From positions 2,232,141 through 2,296,140 of the forward strand of contig CAXIPT010000008.1 in assembly GCA_964030475.1 (NCBI GenBank): a stretch of DNA of 64,000 nucleotides. Direction: 5' to 3'. Numbering within the stretch: position 1 is the stretch's first letter; the number at the start of each line of letters is the position of its first letter. The notes beneath the pieces are model-generated. The model made no database searches and was not told where the DNA came from. It was given only the letters and a program-made list of their open reading frames with translations. Positions 23,236 through 34,194 of the stretch are shown piece after piece. Both the position numbers and the translations under genes were made by a program. Source of the DNA: Tethya wilhelma. Lineage: Eukaryota; Porifera; Demospongiae; Tethyida; Tethyidae.

Positions 23236-23400
23236 CAAGGCAGTGTGGGCTGAAGAGTGACAGCAGGAGGCTGAGGAGTGACTGGGACTGAGGAGTGCTG
23301 AGGACTGACAGCAGGAGGCTGAGGAGTGACTGAAGGCAGTGTGGGCTGAGGAGTGACACGAGGCAGTGTGGGCTGAGAGGATAGTGTTTGGTGCTCAGCT
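23236..23400 (-). CDS. Proline-rich repeat exon remnant
   Basis: The minus strand has an open frame of repeated VTPQPPAV / QPTLP units (about 15-codon period, DNA unit GGCTGAGGAGTGACxGCAGGA). It is cut at its C-terminal side by the H arm. No start, stop or splice partner was identified. A low-complexity host or transposon exon, or simply a minisatellite that happens to be open. Confidence 0.35.
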
Positions 23401-23559
23401 AGGACTGTCTAAAATTGCCTATACATAATCATATATATATATTGCTCAGTATACCTTGCATAGGTGGCGGATCCATGTGGGCTTGATGCCCCCAATAAAT
23501 TTAGTCCTCCAAAGTCTAATAGTTTCAGTCTCTAAACAACCATATGCCTAGCTACAACN

Positions 23560-25090
23560 GGTGCTCTATAACACTCCAGGGGTGCAAAACTTAAACATTA
23601 CGCGGGACACCCCAAAAAGGTGTTAACTTACACCTTATTTCTAGCAGTGTACGTCATTGCTAGATGTATATAGTCCACGAAAATTTAAACTGCGGAAAAA
23701 AGGAACTAGCGTTCCTACATGCTTTATCGCGAAAATTTGGACCTGCAAAATTTTCCTGCTATACGCAGTATGTCATTCACTTATAGATAATTATCTATAC
23801 ACCTGATGCACTGGGATGCTCAGCTGCTGTCAGCTCTCTAGCTATATTCATGCAAGTTAATTGGCCTATACCGTATAGACAGAAACTTTGGCGAGGATTT
23901 TATTTTGGCGAAATTGGCGAATTTTGCCAAATCGCCAAAATTAAATTTGCCAAAATTTAACCGCAAAACATAAATATTGGAATATGCGCCGGTGCGATCA
24001 TGATAGAACGGTAATACAGCTACGTTTTCTCCACAGTTCTTCACGAAATAAGCTTGAAACATGCTATCTAAGTGTAGGGATACTTAGGCTATAAAATGTA
24101 TAGCATCGCTTTTGAAAGTTTGTTTGCCTGGCTAGAAAAAAAGCTTCAGATGCGCGGCAATATCACGATCGTCCTGTAGTTTCTTTTACACGGGAAAAAG
24201 CTTCACTGTTAACACTTAGAGGACGATTGTCACGAATCCGTGACATAATTATAATTACGTACCACTTCCGGAAGACGATTGTCACGTTTCCGTGACGCGT
24301 ATAATTATAATACAAAGCTTAGCGTCTTAGGCTTTTTTGTCAGCTAGTTGAACAGAGTTACAAAAGCGATGCTATGGTCATATAGTCTAGCTATTGCTGC
24401 AATAACATAGCAAGTACTAAGCCTCTACTAGCTAAGACCATGGAGAAAACGAGAAACTAAAACCGAAAATCACGATCGCGTCCATGACAGACTTATGAGC
24501 AAAAAACTATAGCTAGCCTTACTGAATCCCAAAAGCGATGGTATAGCCTTATTGCCTAGCTATCCCTGCAGTATATTATATAAAGTACTAACCTTGTGCT
24601 CTGTAGGACTCTGGAGAAAAGAAGCTACTGAAAGCTATGGTCGTGATCGTGACCTTTGTCGCTTTATGAGCCTATAGCGCCACGCCTATTTCAAGGTTTA
24701 AGTTAGTAGTTCATATTTAAGTAGGGCAATACCTTACCTGTCTGCACAGCTAGTTCAAAGTTCACAGATGCAAGCTTCCTGCAAAAAAAAAAGTGCTGAA
24801 GTTGCACTTACGCTTGCACGCGTATAAATTTTGTACCCGTATTTTGGGTTCAAAGTTCAATAATTTAACCCGTCCGCTTAGTGTTAATGTAAAAGGCTCT
24901 CAGCAGAGTTAGCCTGATTGCTTCTTAGCTTCATCGCAAGAAAAAGCTTTGTCCAATCTATTTACTAAAAGAAAAACAAAAAGAAGGCGTAGCTACTACA
25001 CTGTTAGAAATAAGGTGTAAGTTAACACCTTTTTGGGGTGTCCCGCGTAATGTTTAAGTTTTGCACCCCTGGAGTGTTATAGAGCACCCC
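23560..25090. mobile_element. Element G: 1.53 kb with ~92 bp near-identical inverted repeats
   Basis: The left arm 23560-23651 and right arm 24997-25090 are complements with about one mismatch (GGTGCTCTATAACACTCCAG...). The left tip is cut by the N at 23559. The interior has no transposase. It holds a TTAA MITE (24213-24883) and AT-rich segments with repeated TTGGCGAAATTGGCG-type motifs at about 23890-23960. Confidence 0.8.
24213..24883. mobile_element. TTAA-target MITE F, 671 bp, nested in G
   Basis: Termini CACTTAGAGGACG and CGTCCGCTTAGTG with flanking TTAA (24209-24212 and 24884-24887). The interior repeats GATTGTCACGxxTCCGTGAC twice near the left end and contains several CACGATCG motifs. 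Confidence 0.8.
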
Positions 25091-25965
25091 TCAAAATTCA
25101 CTAGAGTGTTACATAGCACTCTTTAATGTGCCATATAACACTCCAGTGTTGTTATTGAGCACCCAGCTATACAACATTCTGTAGCTACACAGNAGACCAG
25201 CCCCACCCACTTTGTATTGCACAATGTATTCGAAATCGTATATCTAGCCCTCCCAATGTTTTTCTTCTTCCACCGCCTATGCCTTGGCTTTGTACTCTTG
25301 TTCCAACTCTTGAATACTAAATTCATAGGTAGGTCGAATGTATGTTTCCTTATCATGTAAGCTTTTGAATCTTGTCCCCGGTCCAAGCATGATTATCTGG
25401 TAAGTTAAGTTTTACTAAGCGAGTCCCACAAATTTCCAAAAACTCAATTCTGCATACAATGTGATTATTAGCAGTATTAGTAAATCATTAAAAAAAATTG
25501 AAGAAAATGAGTCACATAATTATATTTCAATTAATAAAGTATCAAAATAAGGCTACAAAGGTATAATTACTGTATTTGAAGAGGTGATTTATACGAGGAA
25601 AAAGGAAAAAAAACTCCAACGTAGTAATATAATAATGTACAGATGTAAACTCACCTTGGAAAGGGCTTAGCTGTATCAATTTTTGACTAACTGTAATATT
25701 TCACTCTCGAGGTGTTGAATTGCATAAAATTTACCACAAGGCCAAGTTCATACAGTAGACTTCTCCGAGCTCCTTTTGGAACATTGAGCTCCTTTTGGAA
25801 CATTGACCTCCTCACTATCAACCAGTACAATATCTTTTGTAAACGATCGTCCTGCTGACTGGTTAGTTCAATACTTTACCTCTGCTCTCGTCTCCTTAGA
25901 GCTCCTGGACCAATTGAAAGCTGTCTTAATGAATTGGCTGGAGAGGAAAGGTCTGTTGAACTCTA
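25091..25965. other. No gene recognised; contig join at 25193
   Basis: Continues with G-like fragments (ATAACACTCCAGTG, 25137-25150) and then AT-rich sequence. No ORF resembles a known family. Confidence 0.5.
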
Positions 25966-25971
25966 TTAATT

Positions 25972-26458
25972 CCCTGTACGATAGTACTGGGGTACATAGG
26001 AATGGCACGGATGGCCCATTAACGCAATACAAATATTCACGCTAATAACTCTGCAAAAATGAGTGCTTGACACCAAAATGCTTCTAAAGCTACTTCTTAA
26101 ATCATTCTCTTTCTAACAAGCCCAAAAACATTGCCTAAAACCATCGCTAAAGTACCGAACTAAAATATGCCAAACCTTCAATTTTCTCCATTCTATCTTG
26201 ATATGACTTTTCTCAAAAAGCACTCACTTTCAGAAGCTGATTCTTGAATGAATAGATGTGGTTTCTTTGTCTTGCATAGTTTTTTTCCTGAGTCGGTAGA
26301 TACAAGGCAAAAAGCTCCTTATTTCTACACTCATGCATAATTCATAAGCTACTTGAAAATTCAAAATGATGACCCTTTTCCAGATAGACAAGTGTGCGTT
26401 ATTTGGAATTGGAGTATTCACTGCTTCCTGCTTCACCTGAAGATTTCTAGTTGTGCTG
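25972..26458 (+). mobile_element. Family A copy 7, left part, degenerate palindrome
   Basis: CCCTGTACGATAGTACTGGGG followed by the A body to about 26450, where a GGGGGACAAAATTCCCC-bearing repeat takes over. Confidence 0.7.
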
Positions 26459-26560
26459 AACTGTCACGGGGAATATTGTCCGCCAGGGAATTTGGTCCGG
26501 GGGACAAAATTCCCCAGGGAATTCAGTCCCCCGGACCATAGAAGTAGTCGTGGAATTTGG
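26459..26560. repeat. Palindromic repeat of the GGACAAAATTCCCC type, copy 1
   Basis: Contains GGAATTTGGTCCGGGGGAC and its near complement GTCCCCCGGACC. The same block recurs at about 28115-28215, and a diverged form at 31795-31925. Confidence 0.65.
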
Positions 26561-26639
26561 TCCGTGTCTGAGGACTCGGTCTGGTTTAGTTTGCTGTGGT
26601 TTGCTTTATGTTTAGCTTATGATATGGATACAACAAGAG

Positions 26640-27295
26640 TATTTTCAAGCTCAAGACCAGCTGAGCTAACCTTAGCTTAATTGCATCCAGATTAATTACC
26701 AGTCTTCATGATCAATTGAAGTTTGCATCCCGTCTAAGTAGCAAACTTGGTGTAATCAACATGCTCCAACTCAAAGATAATGAACCATACATGGCCCTCA
26801 TAGAACCTTTTTTGTCAGCTCTTTGCCTTCTTGTAAATGTCTGGTCATTTTTGCTAAACAATACTACTTGGTATTTAATGCTGAAAAGTCTCAGCTTATT
26901 TGTTTTGCCACTCCTGGTCTTCCACCTCCTCCAATTTTAGTCTGTTTGACCAATTGCTCAATTCTCTACCAAGGTTAACCACCTTGGTCATTGCCTGAGC
27001 CAAGATCTCCCTGATGATGCTGATGTCCTCTCCATCAAGCGTGACTTTTGTAATTCGATGCTTGCTCTCTTTTCTGAATGTGACCCTCTTACCAAGACCC
27101 ACCTACTTTCAAACTTCTGCCTCTCTTTATATGGTGCATCTTTGTGGTCTATTGCTTCTAGTGAGGTCCGTTGGCTAGAGGTATGCTTCAACAACGTACT
27201 TCGCAAGATCTGGCGCTTACCAAGCAGATGTCATACCGTGACAACCATCCTTCATCTGATAAGTGGCCTGCCAAGCATCGTTAATCTAGTTTTAC
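26640..27295 (+). pseudogene. Non-LTR retrotransposon (CR1/Jockey-like) RT tail, copy 1
   Basis: Broken frames encode the C-terminal part of a LINE reverse transcriptase: TLIASRL/LHDQLKFASRLSSKLG near 26680-26750, then HLGHCLSQDL, IKRDFCNSMLALFSECDPL, LLSNFCLSLYGASLWS and VCFNNVLRKIWRLPSRCH near 27180-27235. This LG-H, FNRKxN, LYGxxLW series follows the catalytic domain in CR1/Jockey-type elements. The catalytic FADD-type box itself is absent. It is cut by the N at 27296, where bacterial sequence begins. Confidence 0.7.
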
Positions 27296-27296
27296 N

Positions 27297-27384
27297 CTAT
27301 GCCGATGAGGTCCGCACCCGTGCTTTCCCGGCCGAAGAACACATCTTCGCGGACACGGCCCCGACCAAAGGCAAAGCCAAATGA
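27297..27384 (+). CDS. panB: 3-methyl-2-oxobutanoate hydroxymethyltransferase, C-terminal tail (bacterial)
   Basis: The frame entering from the N at 27296 reads [17 protein letters not shown] and then a short Lys-rich tail to TGA. The A-x-EVR-x-R-x-FP-x-EEH pattern is the usual C-terminus of PanB, which makes ketopantoate from 2-oxoisovalerate and methylene-tetrahydrofolate in pantothenate synthesis. Its stop overlaps the panC start (ATGA), a bacterial operon arrangement. The GC-rich composition is sharply unlike the flanks. Only about 28 codons are present. Best read as sequence from a bacterium trapped between two contig joins, not a sponge exon. Confidence 0.75.
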
Positions 27385-27636
27385 CAGCGCCGATTTTGCG
27401 CGACCTGCCGAGCCTTCGGGCGATGACGCGTGACTGGCATATGGCGGGTGAAACTGTGGGTGTTGTGCCGACGATGGGGGCTTTGCATGACGGTCACCTG
27501 TCGCTTGTGGCAGCGGCGAAGAAGGCCTGTGACCGGGTGATTGTCACCATCTTTGTGAACCCCAAGCAATTCAACAATCCCGACGACCTCAAGAACTATC
27601 CGCGCACCGAGGAAGATGACGCGCGCAAGCTTGAGC
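27381..27636 (+). CDS. panC: Pantoate--beta-alanine ligase, N-terminal fragment (bacterial)
   Basis: Pantothenate synthetase joins pantoate and beta-alanine using ATP. About 85 residues are present: [15 protein letters not shown] holds the GH of the nucleotide-binding HIGH-type motif, and [18 protein letters not shown] is the diagnostic pantoate/ATP-site segment. The family is about 280 residues, so two thirds are missing, cut by the N at 27637. The ATG overlaps the panB stop by the ATGA arrangement. High GC and a Rhodobacter-like codon style suggest an alphaproteobacterium (inference). No intron, no polyadenylation context and N on both sides favour contamination or misassembly over gene transfer. 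Confidence 0.85.
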
Positions 27637-27637
27637 N

Positions 27638-27736
27638 CATAGGCTTAAGCAAGAACAAAAATGTACAAAAACCAAGGTTAATTAATTATTCATAAATTCT
27701 AATTATACATGCATAATCAATTCAGGCCCTAAAGAG
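27638..27736 (+). mobile_element. Family D MITE 4, right end only
   Basis: Matches the last ~100 bp of D2 and ends GGCCCTAAAGAG followed by TTAA. Its left part is lost at the contig join. Confidence 0.75.
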
Positions 27737-27740
27737 TTAA

Positions 27741-27851
27741 GAAGCCTTTTAGTGCTAAGCGCTCAGTTTTTGCAGTTATTCGCGTGAATATTTGTATTGC
27801 GCTAATGGACCATCCGTGCCATTCCTGTGTACCCAGTACTACCGTACTGGA
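27741..27851 (-). mobile_element. Family A left end, inverted
   Basis: AAGAAGCCTTTTAGTGCTAAGCGCTCAG...TGTACCCAGTACTACCGTACTGG: the A left terminus on the minus strand, joined at 27852 to plus-strand A body. Confidence 0.75.
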
Positions 27852-28110
27852 AATATGACTTTTCTCAAAAAGCACTCATTTTCAGAAGCTGATTCTTGAA
27901 CGAATAGATGTGGTTTCTTTGTCTTGCATAGTTTTTTTCCTGAGTCGGTAGATACAAGGCGAAAAGCTCCTTATTTCTACACTCATGCATAATTCATAAG
28001 CTACTTGAAAATTGAAAATGGTGACTTTTCCAGATAGACAAGTGTGCGTTATTTGGAATTGGAGTATTCACTGCCTCCTGCTTCACCTGAAAATTTTTAG
28101 TTGTGCTGAA
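27852..28110 (+). mobile_element. Family A internal fragment (part of the duplicated block)
   Basis: ACTTTTCTCAAAAAGCACTC onward is nearly identical to 26207-26455. The similarity continues through the LINE tail, showing one ~1.1 kb duplicated block. Confidence 0.7.
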
Positions 28111-28261
28111 TTGTCACGGGGAATATTGTCCGCCAGGGAATTTGGTCCGGGGGACAAAATTCCCCAAGGAATTCAGTCCCTTGGACCATAGAAGTAGTCA
28201 CGGAATTTGGTCCGTGTCTGGGGACTCGGTCTGGTTTAGTTTGCTGTGGTTTGCTTTGTGT

Positions 28262-29007
28262 TTATGGATACAACAAGAGTATTTTCAAGCTCAAGACCAG
28301 CTGAGCTAACCCTTAGCTTAATTGCATCCAGATTAGTTACCAGTCTTCATGATCAATTGAAGTTTGCATCCCGTCTAAGTAGCAAACTTGGTGTGATCGA
28401 CATGCTCCTCAAACCGGCAACTCAAAGATAGTGAACCATACATGGCCCTCATAGAACCTTCTTTGTCGGCTCTTTGCCTTCTTGTAAATGTCTGCTCATT
28501 TTTGCTTAAACAACACTACTTGGTATTAAATGCTGAAAAGTCACAGCTTATTTGTTTTACCACTCCTGGTCTTCCACCTCCTCCAATTTTAGTCTGTTTG
28601 ACCAATTGCTCAATTTCTCTACCAAGGTTAACCACCTTGGTCATTGCCTGAGCCAAGATCTCTCTGACGATGCTGATGTCCTCTCCATCAAGCGTGACTT
28701 TTGTAATTCGATGCTTGCTCTCTTTTCTGGATGTGACCCTCTTACCAAGACCAACCTACTTTCAAACTTCTGCCTCTCTTTATATGGTGCATCTTTGTGG
28801 TCTATTGCTTCTAGTGAGCAGCTAGAGGTATGCTTCAACAACGTACTTCGCAAGATCTGGCGCTTACCAAGCAGATGTCATACCATGACAACCATCCTTC
28901 ATCTGATCAGTGGTGTGTTAAGCATCGTTAATCTAGTTTTACGTTTCCGCAACCTGCAACATTGTTCTTTCAGCTGTTCGTCACCCCACTTCAAACCTTT
29001 TATCTGA
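28262..29007 (+). pseudogene. Non-LTR retrotransposon (CR1/Jockey-like) RT tail, copy 2
   Basis: Near-identical to the 26640-27295 copy but continuing past its truncation point. 28552-28960 keeps one open frame: HLGHCLSQDLSDDADVLSIK, NSMLALFSGCDPL, NFCLSLYGASLWSIASSE, VCFNNVLRKIWRLPSRCH and GVLSIVNLVLRF. This is the thumb and beyond of the RT; the polymerase active site is not present. It carries several small indels relative to copy 1 and is presumably dead. Confidence 0.7.
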
Positions 29008-29165
29008 CGTCTTCTCTTTGGTGTCAGTACTTTGACCCTCCATCTTTATGCCAAGTCTCATCACTCTGCTCAAGTTCTCTGTGCCAACTAACACAACAGA
29101 ACATTCAGCTTAAGGAGATTATATGTGTACTGTTTAACTCTATAATTTACTTAACTCTTTACATA

Positions 29166-30218
29166 TGTGAACAAATTTGCGAAAAACGACAAGGTAGTAC
29201 TTTCCGCGAATTTTGAGTTAGCAATTGCAGAGTAATCTACGTCATTGCAGCTAGCTATATTCCAAATTTGAAGCGGCTAGGCGCTATAGTTTTGGAGATA
29301 TGAGCTCAAATATACCGACCGTTCATTCCAATTTTACTCGCTAAAAACATGATCGAATATGTTGCTAAGTGCGAGTACACGAACTCTGTATACTATCCGT
29401 GTTACAAACAATTTATGTTTGTTTCATGTAGTATCAGAATATGCATGAAGTAAGTTGAAGCGCTAGTTAAAACTTACTTTTCTAGCTTTTTCAAAGACAC
29501 AGAAGACCAGAGAGCCTTCCAGGAGGACTCACCAAGTCTACTAAGTAGAATAATGTAGCGGGTGGGCTGTAACTAGAGTAACTAGGCTATAAATGACGCA
29601 GAAATAAGCACCCAATAGTAAGTGCATGTATCTGTACCTATTCTAACTGTAGAAAATAGTCTAGCTAATACTTACTACCCATTGAATTAGCTTGTATCTC
29701 CCACAAAATTCATTGTAAACTTATAATACACAATGTACACAACATTCATTCATTACTATGCAGATAAACAGCTCCTGGCATAGCTCAGCAATTTTGTAAC
29801 GCTATAGGGCGTCTTCTGATGATCTTCAAGAGATTTCTTTCCGCTAAAAGTGTTTAGTTCATGAAGAATTCAGTGTTTTTTTTGTTTTAAATTAAATATG
29901 CATTTTTATAATGAGATGCACAAGCAACAGCTGCATCGTGTACTTATCAGAATTATTAATAAATGAACATGGCAATGCATTCCATGTACTAACGGGAGAG
30001 AAGCTAGCCATGGCTGACATAGCTGCATTCAAGCGCTCATATCTCAGCAATTGAAGCAGCCCCACCTGAAAAATCTCGTCTGCAGCTCGCCAAGGTATGC
30101 CCCTCCCCACTGATGACAAAAATCAATTTCGCGTGCGCGTCGCGAATTACACTAAAACCGCCGATTACTACAAACAAAGTTTGGTACTACCTGGTCGGTT
30201 GTCCAAAATTCGGTCACA
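29166..30218 (+). mobile_element. Family B element, full length (1.05 kb)
   Basis: TGTGAACAAATTTGCG to CCAAAATTCGGTCACA with TA on both sides. The left TIR is more diverged than in other copies. Confidence 0.85.
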
Positions 30219-30299
30219 TATAACTATATGTTTATTTCGGTGTAGCTACCTACCTTTCACATTTGCACCTATTGTGGTGTGTATTCAATAATAATAATC

Positions 30300-31303
30300 A
30301 GTAAAAAAAACATTGGAAATGTAATGAGACATAGGAATGGCCAAATCGTAAAAAGAAGGCAAACAAGATGGAATAGCTGGCAGAGAGTGTGCAGAATTCT
30401 TCCTGTGTGGGCNGCTGTATGTATAGTACTCTCTTTCCATGTTGAGTCCCTCATGTTACCCATAGAAATAATTCTTTACACAATCTGCCAGCCATTCCAT
30501 CTTGTTTGCCTTCTTTTTACGATTTGGCCATTCCTATGACTCATTACATTTCCAATGTTTTTTATACTTGTTTGTTCTCATTTTTTCATAATTCTACAAA
30601 TCACATTTGAGTTTGTGTGTATATGGTAGTTACTTGTACACTATCAGCATGGATATTATAGCTAATCTACTATCAGTACTGAAGTGATCTCAGGAGGCTG
30701 AGCTGTATCAACCAAAATTTAATTCCTTTGCTCATCTTATAATGAATACTACATAACACAGTAGTCTATTCACCTCCTAAATATTGAAGACTGAAAGGTT
30801 ACAGAGAGTCCAGGTAAAGCAGGCAGGCAGCAAATATTCGAATTCCAAATGACACACACTTGTCTACCAGGAAAAGGGTCGTCACTTGACTTTTCAAGCA
30901 GCTTATGAATTTATGCATAATGTAGAACTGAATGGCTGCCATACGGAGAAGCGCTTTTCGCCTTGTATCTAGTCATTCAACGGGTGACTCGAGCACACGA
31001 TACCAAAAGCACGTGAAGACAATTGTACCAAGTTTGTTCGTTCAAGAATCAGCTGAAGAAGAAGAAGAAGAAGAAGAAGAAGAAGAAGAAGAAGAAGAAG
31101 AAAATTGGAGGTTTGCTATATTTTAGTTTGGTACCTTAGCGATGGTTTTAGGCCATGTTTTTAGGCTTGTTAGAAAGAGAATGAGCTAAATAGTAGCTTT
31201 ATAAGCCTTTTAGTGCCAAGCCATCAGTTTTTGCAGAGTGAATATTTGTGACACTAATAGGCAATCCGTGCCATTCCTATGTACCCAGTACTACCGTACT
31301 GGG
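30300..31303 (-). mobile_element. Family A copy 9, full length, minus orientation
   Basis: Hairpin at about 30300-30573 (loop contains the N at 30413), body, and terminal palindrome 31284-31303. Carries the independent (GAA)n expansion. Confidence 0.85.
31055..31102 (+). repeat. (GAA)n microsatellite inside family A
   Basis: About 16 GAA units at the position equivalent to the CTT tract of plus-oriented copies. Confidence 0.95.
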
Positions 31304-31436
31304 AATACGACCAACCATAAGAGCAAGACAGTAATCAAAATCATTTTTTCTCTAGTATTATGATTATAATATTTATATGCTGCATCCCATGCACATGTAA
31401 TTATATGTCTATCATACTGAATTGTAAGTCTCAGCC

Positions 31437-31578
31437 CAGAGGAGGTTCGACACGGTTGACCTTTGCTTGACCTTTTGCAATTAACATGTCCTCCATGTGT
31501 TCAATACATTATACGTGCATGTGGAGGACTTTAATTACAAAAGGTCAAGCAAAGGTCAACCGTGTCGAACCTCCTCTG
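31437..31578. mobile_element. 142 bp hairpin MITE with 9 bp target duplication
   Basis: Arms of about 57 bp (CAGAGGAGGTTCGACACGG... and its complement) around a short loop. The duplication GTCTCAGCC lies at 31428-31436 and 31579-31587. A 9 bp duplication with long TIRs points to Mutator-type mobilisation (inference). Confidence 0.9.
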
Positions 31579-31929
31579 GTCTCAGCCCATGGTCTCAGTG
31601 AACATCAGTCTCGCATGCCAGCCACTCCCTCACCAGAAAAAGATCAAGAGGGAGTGGCTGGCTGGTGAGATGTATCTCATTAGGCATGTGATATCAGTGC
31701 TGATTGCATCACAGAATATCTTTGTAGTACTTAAAATGAGCACAGTTAATGCACCAAACAGACAGCAGTGCATCATTTATTGCCAAAAATACCACTGAAC
31801 CAAATTCTCAGAGACAGGACAACTTTCCGTAGGAAATTTGGTTCCCCGGACCTTTTTTCCCTTAAGATTTATCGGGGAATTTTGTCCATCTGGACCCAGA
31901 CCGAAATTCCAGTAACAGAATTCTCTGTA

Positions 31930-32722
31930 ACATTTCAGTCTTCAATATTACGAGGTGAATACTTTGTTATACTTATAATATGTATAAGTGATTATAAAAA
32001 GATGAGAAAAGCCAATAAATTGGTTAGAATCGAAGAAACAGACCCAATTGAGCCTCCTGAGATGCTTTCAGTACTTTATACTGCCATGTTGATAGCATAA
32101 GCTATAATGTCCCGGCTGATAGTCAGTGGCGGATCTAGGATTTGGAATAGAAGGGTTCCAATCAATGCGCACGAAGCGCGCGGAAAATTTTTAGCTAAGC
32201 CACGCCCACTTCCGTTCGTAAAGCCCCGCCCCTTTAGCATGCGGACAGCTAGATTTTGCCACAACAAGGCCTGAATGGAGAAAAAACTGCAAGAAAGAGT
32301 CAGAAACTATATTATATTAAACCAAAGACTGCTATACAGTGAGATTTTGAGTTGCTTTTGGTATTTTTTAGTTGAAAGGGGGGTTCCAGCTTGCACTTTT
32401 CCAGTCCTCACAGTTAATTATTATGCGAGGTCTCAGCCTGAAAGAGGGGTTCCATGGAACCCTAGGAACCACCCTAAATCCGCCACTGATAGTGTACAAG
32501 TAACTACCATATACACGCAAACTCAAATAAAATTTGAAAAAAAATGAGAACAAACAAGAAAAAAACAAACAAAGGAAATGTATTGAGACATAGGAATGGT
32601 TAAATTGTAAAAAGAAAGCAAACAAGATGGAATGGCTGTTTGAGTGTGTAAAGCCATTCAAACAGCCATTCCATCTTGTTTGCTTTCTTTTTACGATTTA
32701 ACCATTCTTATGTCTCAACAAG
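31930..32722 (+). mobile_element. Family A copy 10, right part, with hAT MITE nested
   Basis: A body from about TCTCTGTAACATTTCAG, interrupted at 32124-32485, then a shortened hairpin at about 32545-32722. Confidence 0.75.
32124..32485. mobile_element. hAT-like MITE, 362 bp
   Basis: Starts CAGTGGCGGATCTAGG and ends AAATCCGCCA. CTGATAGT occurs on both sides (32116-32123 and 32486-32493), an 8 bp duplication as in hAT. The intact A copy at 54923 has the empty site. The terminal CTG may belong to either the TIR or the duplication. Confidence 0.8.
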
Positions 32723-32723
32723 T

Positions 32724-33748
32724 ACAAAATATACATTAAAAATGTAACGCAAACATAGGAATGGCCAAATCGTAAAAAAGTGAGCAAACAAGATAGGAAT
32801 GGTTGTGAGATTAAGCGAGTTCATTTCACTGTGTCACCTTATGATCATATCACTACTGAGCTCAATAACATTGTAGACACAGGAATGAACTTGCTCAATC
32901 TCACAACCATTCCTATCTTGTTTGCTCACTTTTTTACGATTTGGCCATTCCTATGTTTGCGTTACATTTTTTATGTTTTTGGTACTTGTTTGTTCTATTT
33001 TTTTCAAATAATTGTTTATAATATCAGTGGAATTTAGTATTTAGCCTGAGAGAACTTGCCAACAGCTCTCAGTACAGGTACACTACCACTGAGGCTGAGT
33101 CACAGACATCACTGACTGCCCATGCTGCCTGAGTGCCTTGCAAACTCTTCAATCCCAAGCTAAAAACGTGATTTATGTCAATTTTATGCGTGTCTTGTTA
33201 GATAAAGATAACTTCCCTACTGAAGTACTGAACACAAAGAACGAGAGGATAGCTGCAGAGACCAGACAGCATAATTTGCATGCTTGCAATAGATTCCAAA
33301 TAACGCCCACTTGAATGTGGAAAGGGTCGTTAGACTAGCTAGCTTATGAATAATGCATGAGTTTAGAAATTAATGGCTGCCATATGGAGAAGGCGCTTTT
33401 CGCTTTTATCTAGCAACTCAATGAGACACAAAAAACCAATGGCAAAAGTGATTAAAGACAAAGAAACCAACCTTATTCGTTCAAGAATCAACTTCTGAAA
33501 GTGAGCAGTCTCTGAAAAAACTCTTGCCAACATAGAAGAATAAGAAGAAGAAGATGGAGAAAATTGGAGGTTTGGCATATTTTAGTTTGGTACTTTGGCG
33601 ATGGTTTTAGGCCATGTTTTTGTGCTCATTAGAAAGAGAAAGAGCTAAATAATAGCTTAAGAAGCGTTTTAAGGCCAAGCGCTCAGATTTTGCAGAGTTA
33701 TTCGCGTGAATATTTGTATTGCGCTATAATGGGCCATCCGTGCCATTC
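32724..33748 (-). mobile_element. Family A copy 11, subfamily 2, minus orientation
   Basis: Hairpin at about 32724-32995 of the GATAGGAATGG type, then a distinct mid-region shared with 56500-56760, then the common A left half, cut by the N at 33749 just before the palindrome. Confidence 0.8.
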
Positions 33749-33749
33749 N

Positions 33750-34190
33750 CAGGAAAGTTAAGGCAGCCTATCCTCATTAAGGAAAAAAAATATTCGTCAG
33801 TGCTATATCTTCCAAAGTAAAGCTCAGATTGACATCAAAATGCATGTGAAGATAGTTTGAAACTATCAGAACATGCATCTCCGAGAACGGAAGTCATGTG
33901 ACAAGTACGACCTGAATATTAATAATCTCATGAATAATTAATTATGCGCCTACGAATTAAGGTTGCTATGGCAACCAAATTTTGTCACCTAAATTGTCTT
34001 ATCATGGACCAACATAATTTGGGCGGAAATCATGTCCACGATATATGCGCATAAAGATATTCTAGATTTTCTATTTAATGCACAGCAAGATTTGGTGTGC
34101 TTTATATAGAAAGTTTTTTTCACGTGATCATGGTTAAATCATCGTGTACAATTGTCACGAGGAACGTAGACCTAGCCAATGAATAATTTA
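33750..34190. other. No gene recognised
   Basis: AT-rich, non-coding in all frames, with no bounded repeat seen. Family A sequence begins again near 34195. Confidence 0.5.
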
Positions 34191-34194
34191 TAAG

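Noticed and set aside
24213..24883. Host regulatory cluster of CACGATCG motifs
   Set aside because: The motifs lie inside a MITE bounded by complementary ends and TTAA.
27297..27636. Horizontally acquired pantothenate synthesis genes in the animal
   Set aside because: Both genes are partial, composition is bacterial, and an N bounds each side; contamination explains it better.
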